From contig NW_005434591.1 of the NCBI RefSeq assembly GCF_000315625.1, positions 253,405 through 317,404 on the forward strand: a DNA stretch of 64,000 nt, in the 5' to 3' direction. The notes beneath the pieces were generated by a model. It saw only the letters and a program-made list of their open reading frames with translations, was not told the origin of the DNA and ran no database searches. The stretch comes from Guillardia theta CCMP2712. Its lineage: Eukaryota; Cryptophyceae; Pyrenomonadales; Geminigeraceae. Of the stretch, positions 1 through 13,085 are shown in pieces. The first letter of the stretch is position 1. The number at the start of each line of letters is the position of its first letter. A program made the translations under genes and the position numbers.

Positions 1-3000
1 GAACCGGGGGCCGCGGAGAAAGAGGCAGGCGGGCAGGGAGAGCAGCCTGAGGTTTCCATGAAGCTCCCGGAGGGGCAGACGCATGCCGAACTCGAGCTGC
101 TGCCCAGCTCAGAGGTGGCGCCGGGAGGACAAGCTGAACACTCTTGCGAGCCCGGGCTGGTCTTGTACTTGCCGCCCTCGCACTTGGAGCAGCTGCCGCT
201 GCCAGTGTAGCCGGGGTCACAGAGACAGTCGGCGATGGTGAAGCTGGAGGCAGGAGCATGCGAGTTGGCCGGGCAAGGAGAACATCGGGTGTTGTCGAAG
301 AGAGCGCAAGCAGCCTCGACGTAGTGGTCAGCTGGGCAGGCGGAGCAGGCGAGGCAGTAGCACTTGCCAGGCTGGAAGAACGGGACGTCCTTGATGGTGT
401 AGGTGCCGATCTTGCACTGCAGCTTGCAAGGGTTGCATAGCGTGTCCTTGCTCGGCGTGCAGTTGGCAACGAAAGCAGCTTCGGGGGGGCATACGCTGCA
501 CTGCGAGCATGAGGAGGAGGCGTAGGAGGAGGCGAAGTTGAAGCCAACGCAAGGAGAGCAGCTGTCAGACCCCTGGGTCGACTTGTACGTGCCGGGTTCG
601 CAGGAGACGCATTCCTCCCCGTTTACGCCGGTGAAGCCCGCGTTGCAGGTGCAGTTGGAGCCCGAGGTCGCTCCCTCCTTCTCCGTCGTCGCATTGGGAG
701 GACACGCCTGACATGCCGTCGCTCCCAACGAGTCCGAGAAAGTCCCGAGGCTGCAGTCGGTGCAGGAGCCATTGCCGGGAAGCCCCTTGCTCTTGCCAGC
801 AGCACATGCTGAGCAGGCAGTCCGGCTTGTTTCGTTCCCTCCTGCAGACGCGTCAGTCAGTCACGCACCTCTCCGCTCCTCCTCTCACCTCCGACTGTCT
901 GCACCTCGTACCCAGCATCGCAAGAGCAGGCGGAAAGAGAGGAGCTGCCGGCGGGAGAGAAGGAATTCACAGGACACGGCAAGCACGAGCTCATGTTCGT
1001 GGAGGATGTTTGTGGGTTGTAAGTGCCTGCTGGGCACTGCTGGCATGAAGTCAGTCCGTCACTCTTGTACGTTCCTGCTAAGCAGCCGACGCATTCTCGT
1101 TCGGCCAGCTGGAAGCCCTCGTTGCACAGACATCCGTCAGCAGAGGTGGTCGACTCCGAGGAGTAGGAGTTGGGTCGGCAGGAGAAGCAGGCAGTCGCTC
1201 CTCGCGAGTCCATGTAGGTGTCAGCTGGGCAAGGAGAGCAGGTGCTCTCCAGTATCGAAGCCTTGTACTTGCCGATCTCGCAGAGTTCACATCCTTGGGT
1301 GGATATGTAGAAGCCCAAGCCACACACGCAGTCAGACAAGGACGAGCTTCCTCTCCCGCTTGTCGTCGTGTTGCCAGGACATACCGAGCAGGCCGTGCTT
1401 CCTGTTTGGATAGCGTACTTTCCCAGCTCGCAGAGCGTGCACACGCTGCTGCCCGTCCTGTTCGTGTACTGTCCTGCTTCGCAAGCAGAGCAGACGCCAA
1501 CAGACAGCAAGTAGAAACCAGCGTTGCAGAAGCAGCCGTTGAGAGAGGACGCGCCGCTGTTGGACCACATGCCTGCAGGACACGTGGAGCAGAATGATGA
1601 CCCTGTCAACTCCATATAGCTCCCAGCTGGACAAGGCGAGCAGGACCCGCTCCCGTCAAGGTTCTTGTACCTGCCAGCTGGACAGGCTTGACAGGGACCC
1701 CCGTTCGCCCCAGTGTACCCTCGATTGCACGTGCAATTGAGTCTGCTGGAGCTGCCCGATGGGGCGAAGGAGTTGGCAGGGCAGAGATCGCAGGAGGAGG
1801 AGCCGGAGACGTTGGCAAACGAGCCTGACGAACAGACTTCGCAGGTGGTGGCAGAGGGGGAAGCAGAGAAATATCCCAGCTGACAGGCGAGGCACCGCTC
1901 TCCGTCTTGGGCGCGATAGAACCCTGGCTGACAAGCCTCACACAGACTGTCATTGAATCGCTCGTACCCTGCGTTGCACGTGCAGTTCATGATTGAGATG
2001 CTCATTGCTGGCGAGAAAGAGTCTGAAGGACAGGCAAGGCAATCCAACGATGCCACGAAATCTTTGTAGGTACCGGCTGAACACCCGACACAAGACATGG
2101 TGCCGTTCGACCCGAAGCCTTTGATGCAGCTGCAGTCGTAGCTTCCTGCTGCTGATGTGCTTGCATAAGGGCAGCTAATGCAGGTCTTGTTGCTGGTAGC
2201 AGTTGTAGCTTTGCTGTACTTGCCGGCTTCACAATCGACACACCCGATGCTTCGGTTTTCGACGCCATACTTGCCTGCCGGACAGGCGTCGCACTGCGAC
2301 TCGTTGCGAACGTAACCGATGTCGCAGAGACAGTTGTCGAGCTCAGAACTTCCATTCGGGGCCTTGGAGTTGGACGGGCAGGGATGGAGCAGACAAGTCT
2401 CAAGAGACCTGACGCCTGACTCGGTGCTGTATGTATTGGCGGGGCAGAGCTTACAGACGCCCGGTCCTATCGCATCCTTGTACGATCCAGGAGGACAAGG
2501 GACACAGCCGCTAGTCAGGTTGGCGTAATACCCGAGGTCGCAGATGCTGCAGTCATTGCCGTAGTAACCCACGTCACACTCGCACTTACCCCATCCCTCC
2601 ATGGAATACGAATGAGTCTGACAGCTGACGCAGACCGTCGCAGCTCGAGACGCTGCGAAGGTGCCAGGGGAACAAGCAGAGCAGGTTGATGCAGCAGGAG
2701 AAGAGATGTAACCAGGATCGCAGTCCAGACAAGAGGAACTGTGAGACATGTTGGAAAACTTTCCAGCCTGACAAGGAAGACAGGTGGCAAGTCCAACAGA
2801 ATCTTTGTAGTAACCAGGTTCACAGGGGTTGCATGACAGGTCTGAACCATTCCCATCGGTCAAACGGACCATGTTCACGAAGCGTACAGTCAAGGACTCG
2901 TAGTGGTACGGAGGCGTCATGAAGTTCGACCAGCCGATCCCGTCCTTCATGCTGGTCATCTGTGACGTGGCCTTCTCCACCCCATTGATGTTGACCTTGA

Positions 3001-3505
3001 GAGTCGCAAAATCATCACTTGGCCCGTAGACCCATACGTCAGCCTCTTGGCTAGTTCGCTGAGGGTACAGGACCACTGACATCCCGTCCACTCCCATGGC
3101 AGAGAAGTTGGAGCTGATCGACACCCCGACGTCTGCTGGATACGCCCTGCCCCCCCCGCACGCACAGCAGACTGTGTTGGCAGTGCCGCCATCCCCTGAA
3201 AGGTCATTGCCGAAATTGATGCAGTTGGAAGGATTCCTCCGGTAATCGGCGCAGCTCAACCCTCCGATGTCAGTCCAGCCTGCCGGGCTGTCCCTGCATG
3301 CCGCGTCCAAGGAGCTCAGGTTCCACAGGAAGCTCCTAGTGCCGACCCACTCATACCCTTGAGCACACGAGCAAGCAGCCATGCCACCGACGGTGACTGG
3401 AGCAATGTCTCCTGAGTCAACGCAGGTTAGATTGTCTCCCTTGGCACTTGCAGGTCCAGCCAGCCAGAGGACGAGGAGAAGGTGAAGTTGAAAGTTGGTC
3501 ATCAT
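1..3505 (-). CDS. Secreted ephrin-receptor-like Cys-rich repeat protein, 3' part beyond window
   Basis: Starts at the ATG at 3505 with a signal peptide (MMTNFQLHLLLVLWLAGPASA) and runs off the left edge. Exons are 3505-889 and 841-<1; the 47-nt intron 842-888 (AG|GTGAGA to CTGCAG|G) joins in phase 1. After the signal peptide comes a six-cysteine module ending CCACGGG (about residues 69-118), then a beta-rich segment with no repeats, then from about residue 230 to the edge many units of roughly 40-50 residues. Each unit has CxPGxY, CxxC, CPxxxxS and CxCxxGY motifs, as in the GCC2/GCC3 ephrin-receptor-like family. Many NxS/T sites suggest glycosylation. The cysteine pattern continues unbroken to base 1, so the gene is intact but truncated by the window. 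Probably extracellular or membrane-anchored; the C-terminus, where a membrane segment could lie, is not visible. Function unknown. Confidence 0.88.
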
Positions 3506-4208
3506 AGCAGGGTATCAGTCTTAAATGGCAATGGAAGCGATCTTGATATCAGAACCTGCCTGTCTCCCTGCTGTCTCGACCTCGTTTCCTGCTTCCTTGT
3601 TCGGCTCTTCTCCCCTCCTCAGGGTTTCTTCGCTTTCTATCTTGACTTGGCCCTTCCTTCTTCCTCCTCTTCCTCCACCCCTTCACCCTCTACCTTGGTC
3701 CTTCCCTATCGCTTCTCGCCGCTGCGCCATCAAACCCAAGAGACATCTGCAGGAGGTCAAAGTGTCTGGGCCCCGGGCCCGGGCCCCCGGGCCGGGGCCT
3801 GACCAGAGAGGTTTCTGGTCCGACCGTTGGAAACTCAGCGGCATTTGCAGTCTGACTGAAGTCAATCAGGATGTTCGCCGGACTGACTCTACCTCTGTAG
3901 GAGAGGCTACTGATGCTCTATGCTACAAACAGAATCGATGGTCTCAGGCCTGACAGTAGTAGAGTCAGCACAGCAGAGTCAGCCTCGTACTGACATACTG
4001 AGCCTCGGATCGATAGAGCTCAGTTCAGTGACTGAGATTCCGACAAGGATGATACGTGAGGCTGTTTGAAAGTTAGAGACATGAAGCACAAGTCCTCAAA
4101 ACACTGGTATGATTTTACTGTGGAATGAATATCATGAAAGAAACAGAGCTTGGCGAGGAGCCGGGAGTGAGTGTTTACATGGACGGTAATACGCTGACAT
4201 ATTTCTGT
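3506..4208. other. Intergenic region with GC palindromic island
   Basis: No gene is seen. It holds the upstream region of the Cys-rich gene and the 3' flank of the lipase gene. A pure G/C stretch at about 3769-3800 alternates GGGCCC and CCGGG words. At 3850-4035 there is a run rich in CAGTGA, GACTC and GAGTC words like those in the other GC islands of this window. Confidence 0.6.
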
Positions 4209-7200
4209 TTAAGAAACACAACAACAGCAATCATTTACAACGTCATTATCTGCAAAGGTATACAATCAGCAGACCATCATTGCGAGTAAAAGATTTGAAT
4301 TTTACCTGGAGCATGGTTTTCCTGTTCATCAACGTTGGTATGATGATTTGATGGATCTTCATTCGAATCTGCTGTCGCCAACATTGGGCTAGGCTGCAAG
4401 CAACTTGTCTGAGAGCATCTGACACCATTGACGCTCATATCAATGCAAGAATCATCATCCTTGCTTTCATTCCGGCAGGCTAAGGCCAACAACTCTGGAG
4501 TCAAAATCACTTGATCTTCGGTCTTGACCGGACGGTTTATTTTGACGATGACAGCTTTCTGAATCAAGCTGTCTTGGAGGTGCGACAATTGAATGTCAAC
4601 GTCTTCGGGTACAACGCTACTGGCTTGTGATTCTTCAGTGATGAACGCCAAGGAACCTGTTTCAGGCTTCCAGAGCAAGATGGATTGAAGATATCTTTGA
4701 ATCTGGTTTGCTGCAATTGACTTATCAAATCTCTCTGTTGGTATGTCAAGCCGTGCTTCAGCATCTGCCCCAAACTTTTCTTCAAATGACACCCTCGCCT
4801 TTGAATTATTTCCATTCAGAAATCGAAAAGAACCCACGCAATTGAAGTCTTTTCCTTTCTCGTCGTGAAGGGCATGTAGACCAGTCAGTCTCAGAACTGC
4901 TTGTCCGTAGATAACAGTTGCAAAGTCCTCACATTCAGCGCATCGTCCTACCAGCACACCAGCAGCGGTCAAGCTCATGATGGTAGCGATGCCTCCTGTA
5001 GCGACGGAAAGAGCAACCATACCAGCTCCAGCAGCAATGCCTCCTACAATGGCAGTCGTGGTCCAGGTAGCTGTGTTGTCACTTCTCTTCTCTTCCCAGA
5101 AATCTTTCCACTTGGATTTCTTGGGGCCGAGCAAGCGAGCAACGAGGTCGCTTTCATTGACGTAGCACCTCGTTGCACGTGAGAGCTGCGGCAGGACTCG
5201 ACTAGTCGACATGTCGCGACAAAAGACGGTCAGAGGAGATCCGAGCTGAACGACCTCGAAAGCTTGGAAGAAGTGCTTACATTCGTTCTTCCCCAACATC
5301 ATCAACCGAGCCACCATCGCAAAGCAACCTCCGATGGCATGTCCCGAGAAAACAAACCTCTTGATGTCATGAGAAACACTGACTGAAAGAAGCTTCGCTA
5401 CAAAGTCCTCGTAAATCTGTTTCATTCCTTGGTAGATCAAAGTCGAAACTTGAACATTGACATCTTCCTCCAATCGAGTCTTCTCCATCAGCTGTCCGAT
5501 TCGCTGCGACTTCAAATCGCCAAAAGACGACTTTAAAAACGAAATGACCTTGTCTGCGGTCAGAGATTGAAAATCTTCTTTTTTCTCTATGATTTGAAAG
5601 AAAACCAGGAAATCGTCAGCTCCGACAGTGAAGATGACATGACATGTTCCAACATTATCCTTGATGAACACAATTGAAGGAATCAAAGCACTTGACTGCT
5701 TTGTCGTCGCTCCTACGGCTGAATGCGACGTGAGCACTTCGAACTTGACACGGTGATTCACAAGTGATGCCAAAAGACCATTTTGCAAAGATTGCACAGG
5801 AATCAAACAACAATAGCTATTGAAGCAACACAAATTCAACTTGGCAGCACAAGAGTCCGTCTCATGCTTCAAAGAATTCAAGTTCTTCTTGAGCTCAGAA
5901 ATGTTTCTTCTCATGGACTTTTCGTTTGCAATCAATTGAAAATCTTCAATGTAACATTGAAGATTTTCAAAAATTGGTTTGAAAACTTCTTTGATTTCAG
6001 CACTTGGCAAAATATTGATAATTGCATCTCGGAGCAAGTCAGCAATCATCCGCTTTTTGGTGTGCTGGGCGTACAGGTCGAATAAAGTCTCAACGCTTTC
6101 AAGTCTCACTGCCATTGTTGACCTCTCCATGCCATGCGCTAATCGTGAAAGAACAGAGAGAACTTTACAGCTCCTCAATAGCAGCACACGATCACTGATG
6201 TGTTTCAGTCCACACGCAATCGAATACAAGAGGAAGGTGCTTGGCAGGTACTTGAGCATCATATCAAGATTTACGGAAGTACACCTGACAAGTTCTTTCA
6301 AGGCATTCGACCTCGAGGTCTCGTCTTCAGCATGATTCGAATCATGTAATAGTCTTCGCATTGACAAGATACCAGAAATCTGATCATCGCAGCAAAGGGT
6401 GATATCATTCCTTAGGCTCGAGTTACAAGGATCAAGAGCAAGGATTCGAAGCAAGAACGATTCACTCCTGTAGAGAGTGTTGATGTCAAGATTCTCATCA
6501 CTCAACTTTTGAAAGTCTTCAACCATCAATGAGCAGGCTACCAAGTCCTGAAAATTTCCTTCTGTCTGAAAGTTGATTGCCAACTTCTTCGATTCCTCTG
6601 CCAAGTCATCTGGGATATCAGGTCCCATGAGCCAATACGCTCGTCCAATGCTCTCAGCAAAGTGTCCCATGATCTGCAACGGCCTTGGAGTCGAATCTTT
6701 TATATCCTCCTCCTTCAAGGCCCGTTTGTCCAGCAGGAAGGCAAAGTAAATCAGTTCTACTTGAAAAGACCGAAGCATTCCCAATGTATACCGCTGCAAA
6801 CGAACGAGCAAAGTGGACTTGTCTGCGATGTTGCTGCACTCACCACTCTTGAAGTATGAAGCAAGCAATGAACGATACTCTTTAAACAACGATTCGTTCA
6901 TGTATTTGTTTGCCTTGAACTGCAATTGCCTCAAATTGTTCAAAGCTGTGGGATCCGCTGGATTCTTGTCCAGTATGATAGACATCACTGTCAAGCATCC
7001 AGCCTCGAGTTCTCGTAATGGACTTAAAGCCATATCATTTTCCAGTCTTTCTAATCTTTTTTTGAGTTTCTCATAGTTATCTTCAATTTTTGCCATGTCG
7101 TTTCTCAATTCCTGAAGATTGTTGTACACTGAAGGAAAAATGGTGAAAACTTTTGCCGAGTCCATATACAATTCGGATTTGAGAGTGGCTTTGAGAACAC

Positions 7201-8161
7201 TGCACAAATGGAACATCAGCTCTGCCCAATAGTTCATTTCTCGAACACCATTGCTGGCATTCATGATCAAACAGATCCAATAATGCTTGCATAGGTGCAT
7301 CGGTACAAGTCTTCTTACAAGTTCATAGAGTCTATTTGTCCAACCAATCGTTTTAGTTACGACGAGTATCTTCGACATCTTAGCCACCATTGTCGGACAA
7401 CCTCCGTATACCTGTTCTTGTCCCTCGTGTTGAAACTTCCAACTGATGAACCATCCAAGAACATTTGGGATGATATCTCCCGAGCAAACGCATCGAAGGT
7501 TGTCAGGTAAGTTCGAGTCGCATAAGCTCACGAACTCACTGTCACCAACATGTGGTTTGCCGAATGATCTCACAAACACTTGATCTTTCTGAACCAAACC
7601 GTGCACAACCAAATCAAGTCCGGCCAACGTCGCCAACGCCCCACCCAGTGAATGCCCGCAAAGAATGACCTGAGAATACTTGCTCGCAGATTCTAACACC
7701 TCTGTTTGATACATTGAATCATTCCTGATATCAAGATAGCATTTTAGAAACCCTTTATGTACCCGAGGCGAGCTGCTGCCGCTCGTTTTGAAGCCCCCAA
7801 TGCTCGAAAGGAGTATCAATGAACATGAGATGTCATCCAAGAAATTCTTCAAGGTCGCTGTGCCTCTGAAAGCAACAACAAGGCACTCTTTCTCATCCTC
7901 AGGATTGGTAATCTTCCATATGACTATCTGAGTCCCCCTTCGCTCTAAGATCAGAGGCTTTGCTGAATAGCGAGGCCGTCCAGCAAACAACAGCTCGTCG
8001 TCGTCGTCGTCGCCGCCGCCGCCGTCTTCTTCTCCCAGCAATACTTGTTTCGTCCAGTAGGCTGAGAATGCAGCACGAGCACAGTCTAGGATAGGAACAG
8101 CGCATGGACTCGTCTCCATCTTCCCCGTCATTGTTTCCGTATCGTCGTCGGTTGGACCCAT
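4209..8161 (-). CDS. Large class-3 lipase-like protein with a second, Ser-less lipase domain
   Basis: The first ATG in frame is at 8161. Exon 1 runs 8161-4306; a phase-1 intron 4250-4305 (CCAG|GTAAAA to TTGCAG) leads to a short exon 4249-4209, giving about 1298 residues. Without splicing the frame stops at 4277. The N-terminal alpha/beta-hydrolase is a class-3 (fungal-type) lipase domain: nucleophile elbow GHSLGG (Ser near 171), Asp in SGDIIPN (near 229) and a His near 245. A long helical middle section follows. A second lipase-like domain near residue 938 has GHAIGG, with Ala where the nucleophile should be. The stretch after it (TAIVGGIAAGAGMVALSVAT) is hydrophobic and may meet a membrane. 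An acidic run (DGGGGDDDDDE) lies near residue 50. The spliced C-terminus ends in a CCCC cluster that could be lipid-modified. Likely acts on acyl lipids; substrate unknown. Confidence 0.85.
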
Positions 8162-8798
8162 TACGGCAACCAGCTGTGATCCTATCACCCCCCTCTATTC
8201 CCCACCCAACCCCCCTCCTCTGGTACTACTAACCCCCCTTACGTCTGACCACCCTTCTAATTCCGACCTCATCACCCACCCCCCTGACCAGGTCCCACTG
8301 AAGAAGTCCGAGACATAAAACTTTATAAAAGGGTACCTCGCCGTCAAGTTCCCGCTCACTCCGGACTAGCTCCTGGTACAAATGTTTTAGTCAAAGGCAT
8401 TTTTAAAAAACATGTCAGGGTCAAGCCTCCTCGACTCTCTTGACTGTCCTCGTACTAATTTTTAACTTAACTTTGATTCTTATACTTTAGTCAACGTGCC
8501 CCGGCTCCTTGCCTCTTCCGGGCCTCCGGCCGGGCTCACCAGGGCCCGAGCCGCCTCAGGGCCTTCTACTCAAAAAAGCTCCGTGGTGCGGTTTCTTGTC
8601 CGTTGACCGAATGGTTGAGGTTTGATGGGCGGTTGCGCCATGAGGGTGAGGGTGGGAAGAGAGGGAGAAGAAGATGCGCAGAGGGCGGAGGAGAGGAGGA
8701 GGAGAGAAGCAAGGGAAGGAGAGAAGGAACAAGTCTCAAGGCTTTGAAAGAAGGACAAGTAAGAGAGTCGGATATTTCAAGAAACCTTCAACGGAGCG
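8162..8798. other. Divergent intergenic region with C-rich island and dispersed repeat
   Basis: No gene is seen. From 8180 to 8290 the plus strand carries CCCCCC/ACCC runs, so the lipase gene (minus strand) has a G-rich sense strand just before its ATG. A TATAAA-like stretch lies near 8321-8327. One copy of the dispersed element (CGTACTAATT followed by TTTAACTTAACTTTGA) lies at 8451-8476, and a GC-rich patch at 8500-8560. The last 200 bases are purine-rich and lead into the plus-strand gene. Confidence 0.55.
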
Positions 8799-10806
8799 AT
8801 GGAAGAATCGAAGACGTCCGAAGGTCTGATCAAGAATGCAGGAGGACTGACGGGAACAACTCCTAGAGAGATGGTGCGAGAGGACGGCACATCAGACTTT
8901 GCCGGAGTGATCGGAGCCTGGAGGACTCTCATGAAAGTGATAGCTGATGAAGAGGCCAAGGAAGAGAAGGGGGAACAGGAGGAGGCCAGCTCAAAGTTCT
9001 CGAGCTCGCTAGCGACACTCTTTCAACTTCAATGTGACCTGATCGAGAGCCTTGAAGGCAACGCAGCTCCGGCAGAGCTGGAGACCGTGATGAAGCGGAT
9101 AGCTTCGACGTCCTCAGCTCTAGAGCATCGTATGTCCCGAGAGACCGCACAAGGGCAGCGAGATCAAGGCAGCATGTTTCACTATGAGAGAGTGATAGGA
9201 GGAGCTATCCTCGCAGGGATCTCTTGGTTGTACTCGGAGGACCCCTCCTACGAGCTCACCAGCGCCATATTCTCCTTGCCTTTCCTCGTCCAACAGCACA
9301 AGTTTGACTCCCTGCCTGCCCCTGCCCCCGAGGCCCTGAAGTTGCTCAGAAATCTCCTCTGCGTGTGGAGAGACTTTGCCAAGCTGAGGTTCCCCAAAGG
9401 CCTCGAGCTGCAGGCCCGGATGCACACGCAAGTACCAGAAACACAAAAGCAGGACACGGCTGAGAGGGGAGAGGGGAGGAGGAGGGAGAGGAGAGGGAGA
9501 GGGAGGGAGAGGGAGAGGGGAGAGGGAGAGGGAGAGGGAGAGGGAGAGGGAGAGGGAGAGGGAGAGGGAGAGGGAGAGGGAGAAAGCAGCAGCATTGCAA
9601 CCAGCTGATGTTGATGCTCCGCAAGAATCGGAAGGGTTTGCAATCCCCATGGACGATGCTGACAGAGACAGTCGAGAGCTAGTGACGACACTGCCGAATG
9701 CCAGACTGACGTCTTTGTCAAGTAACGAAGAAGAGGGAGGAAAGGTGATAGACGACGCAACATCGTTGGTAGGGGGACAGGACGGAAGTCGTGAGAAGGG
9801 AGATGTGCATGAAGTAATGCCGGTGGAACCAGAGAGGATTGAAGAGTTTGACGTGTCGACAAGAGAAAAGTCAGAGGAGGAAGAGAGTCAAGAAACGAGC
9901 GAAGGAGCACCAAAGATGGATGGGAGTGAAACGATGATGCAGCAAGAGGAAATCAGAAGTTCAGTTGGAGGGCAAAAGGAGGGGGAGCAACAGGACACGT
10001 CGAATTTCAAACCAGCAGGCGAGGCATCGAGGGAGGGAGATGAAGGATCATACCAGAAGGAGGAGGAGAATATCCCAGGGGATGAAAAATCAGGGAGAGA
10101 AAGCGGGGAAGTCTTGCAGGAGGAAGAAGAGAGTGAGAGGTTGGAAGGAGGTGGGGGGGAGACTAGACCTGTGCTTCCGAGGGACACACAAGACGAGATG
10201 GCAGATGTTCACAACCAACTCGATGATGAGTCTGGATGGAATCAACATATCGCTGGAGGAGGAGGAGAAGGAGAGAGAGAAGGAGAAGGAGGAGAGCAAG
10301 GAGGAAGAAGAGAAGAGGAACGAGGAGGAGAGGACGAAGGAGTGGAACGAGGAGGAGAGGGAGGAGAAGTGGAGCACGAGACTTTGCAGGCCATCGCTCC
10401 AGACATCGTCGTGGCACTGAATTCGATCGTCGAGCTGATCGAGGACATGGAGCTTGACCAGGATGGAGTCTTCGACCTCTTGGACCACAACCGAGACGGC
10501 AGGATCACCGTCGACGACCTTGTCTGCGTCTCCGACTGCCATCACCTCGACCTTCATCCGGACCATGTCGCCCAGTTCTACGAGTGGATGAGACTAGGCG
10601 CTGAAAGCATCGATAGAGATGTATGGGCGGATGTGCTGCTGAGAGTCGACAGACTTCATCGACTTGCTCAGCAGGAGCAGGAGCAGGAGCAGGTGCAGGT
10701 GCAGGTGCAGGTGCAAGTGCAGGAGCAGGAGCAGGAGCAGGAGCTTGAGCAGGAGCAGGAGCAGGTGCAGGTGCAGGTGCAGGTGCAGGAGCTTGAGCAG
10801 GAGCTT

Positions 10807-10878
<72 letters not shown>

Positions 10879-11041
10879 AAGCAGGAGCAGGAGGATCCAA
10901 CGATTAGATTTATTGGCTTGGAGGCAAACCTGAAGGATTCAAACCCCCTGGTTGCACATGCAATTTTGAATGTAGTTGGCAGCGAAGACAAGCAGGAGGA
11001 AGAGGACGCGACTATGAACTCCAGAGGAGAGGAGGAAGAGA

Positions 11042-11092
<51 letters not shown>

Positions 11093-11618
11093 AGAGACAG
11101 AGGGGTTTAGAGCTACAAACTGAGACAGAAGGGGATGGGTTGAGAGCCACCGCGGAAAAGGAGGAAGCAACGGGGGCGAGTCTGCAAGGAGAGGAGAGAG
11201 GGGAGGAGAGAGAGTCGATAAGCGAGGATGGAGGGTTGATAGGGGAAGGGGATGAAGACGGAAAGACTGAAGTCGTGAGAGAAGGAGAAAAAAAGGTGGA
11301 GGCGACTACACAGGACGAGGAGGAGAAAGCTGGGGAGACAGAAGCGGAAACGAGTGTCGAAATGCCTCGAGAACTCAAGGGGCAAGAGGAGGGGCAAGAG
11401 GAGGGGCAAGAGGAGGGGCAAGGGAGGGAGCAGCAGGAGGGGGAAGGGGAGGATCAGCTCCAGGAAATCAGTCAAGAAACTAGCACGGAAACCACGAGCG
11501 GCCTTTGGGACAAGGACGGAGAAGCAGAAGAGAGGAAGGAGGAAGTGATGAACTTGAAAGAGACGAGAGAAGGATTGAGCAATGGCGAAGAGAAAGTCGA
11601 AGTGGTAGAGACAGTCAC

Positions 11619-11671
<53 letters not shown>

Positions 11672-12876
11672 TGAAAGAAGACGTAGATATGCGTGATAAC
11701 GATCAATCTGGTCAAAGTCAGCAAGAAGAAGAGAAAATGCTGAGAAGTGCAGTTGAAGAGGAGGGGAGAGAAGAAATCTTCATGAGCGGGCAGATAGACC
11801 GAGAGAATGCAAGTCAGTCGATGCAGGAAGCAGAAGTGACAAGGGGAGAAGAGGAGGGAGGGGGCGGAGATCAGTCGGCAGAGGCGAAGGAGGCAGAAGA
11901 AGGGAAAGAGGAGAATGGAGGAAAGGAGGAGAAGCAGGTAGTCGAAAATCAGTTGGAGACTAGCGGACAGGTATCGATGGTAGAGAAAGAGGATGAAGAA
12001 AGAGCAGATGAAGGTTGGAGGACGGGGGGGGGAGGAGGAGAAGGGGAGAAGGAGGAGGGAAAACAGCGGAAGGAAGCTGAAGAAAGGAGGGAGAGAGAGC
12101 CAGGAAGTGAAGAAACTTGTGATGAGGATCTTGGAAGAAGTGAAGTAGAACTACAGACAGGAAAGATTGAAATGACAGGAGGAAGAAGCAGAGAGGAATC
12201 GAAGGAGGGCGGAGGAAAGGAGGAGACCAATGAAGGAATGGAAGATACGGGAGAGAAAAATGACGGGGAAGATGTAGAGGGAGAGAGTAATGAGGAGAAA
12301 ACGCCAGAGCAGACAGAAAGGATGGAAGAGAAGGAGGAGAAGGCAAGAGGGAAAGTGGATGAGAGGGAGACGAAGGAGGAAGAGGAACAAGAAAAGGGTA
12401 CAGGGTTAGACAGACAACAGGTAGCAATAAGTTCAGAGGAGGGCGAGACTGAGGAAAGAAGAGTTGAAGGGTCGGCGGAGATGGGAGAAGCGAGAGGAGA
12501 AGACAAGATAGAGGGGAAAGAAGATGAGAAAGAAGCAGTGTCACTCGTTGAGGTGGGAGGAGAAACAAATGGTGATGTGAAGGAGGAGGAGGAGGAAAAG
12601 GAGAAGAAACGTGAAGCAGACAGCCAGGAGCAAGAAAAAGGTTTGGAGGCTGCACAACACAAAGAGGTAAAAAGAGGAGGAGAAGAGACAAGGGGTGGAG
12701 AGGAGTTTGTGGGGAGGAATGTGCAGAGGAGGAGGAGGAGGAGGAGGAGGAGAAGGAGGAGGAGGGGGGGGTGGGGGGAAAAATAACGGAAGTTAATGAG
12801 CAGACGAAGGAAGTGTCCCTTGTATTCCCAGAGGATGAATTGAGAAAGTCGCCTCCTCCGAGCAAGGAGAAGAAAG
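8799..12876 (+). CDS. Acidic Glu/Gln-rich repeat protein with an EF-hand (frame switches unresolved)
   Basis: The ATG at 8799 opens a frame that codes ordinary protein to about 9450, including a hydrophobic stretch (VIGGAILAGISWLY) and a Leu-rich helix, then enters a GGGAGA repeat. Beyond it the supported frame is shifted by one and runs open to 12786. This second part is extremely rich in Glu, Gln, Lys and Gly, with EQ-type repeats. A clear EF-hand loop lies at about 10486-10521 (DHNRDGRITVDD), showing this frame is real. Near 12700 coding probably moves again to the frame reading ITEVNEQTKEVSLVFPEDEL, up to a donor AAAG|GTGAAG at 12877. The shifts are either unseen introns or slips in low-complexity sequence. 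The intron 12877-13278 is phase-compatible with the next coding block, so the two may be one gene. Long open frames are expected on a T-poor strand, so only the EF-hand and N-terminal parts are strongly supported. Confidence 0.55.
9490..9585 (+). repeat. GGGAGA hexanucleotide repeat
   Basis: Near-perfect GGGAGA units. They read as Gly-Glu in the upstream frame and Arg-Glu in the downstream frame of the surrounding gene, exactly where the two supported frames disagree. Confidence 0.9.
10671..10893 (+). repeat. CAGGAG (Gln-Glu) coding repeat
   Basis: About 220 bases of CAGGAG units with CAGGTG and GAGCTT variants, coding Gln-Glu with Val and Leu replacements. Shorter copies recur at about 11041-11091 and 11623-11671 in the same frame. 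Confidence 0.92.
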
Positions 12877-12888
12877 GTGAAGAACTGA

Positions 12889-13085
12889 CTCCTCCTCCTC
12901 CTCCTCCTCATCCTCCTCCTCCTCCTCCTCCTCCTCCTCCTCCCTCTCCTCCTCCCTCTCCTCCTCCCTCTCCTCCTCCTCTTCCTCCTCCTCTTCCTCC
13001 TCCTCTTCCTCCTCCTCTTCCTCCTTCTGCTCCTTCTCTTCTTCCTCCTCCTCCTCCTCCTCCCTCTCCTCCTCCTTTCTGTTGT
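12889..13085 (+). repeat. CCT-rich tract, probably intronic
   Basis: Runs of CCTCCT, CCCTCT and CTTCCT. It lies inside the inferred intron 12877-13278, where it would form a long polypyrimidine tract. Confidence 0.75.

Noticed and set aside
11949-12911. Ser/Leu/Pro-rich minus-strand frames across the acidic gene
   Set aside because: Shadows of purine-rich coding sequence; T-poor strands remove stops in every frame.
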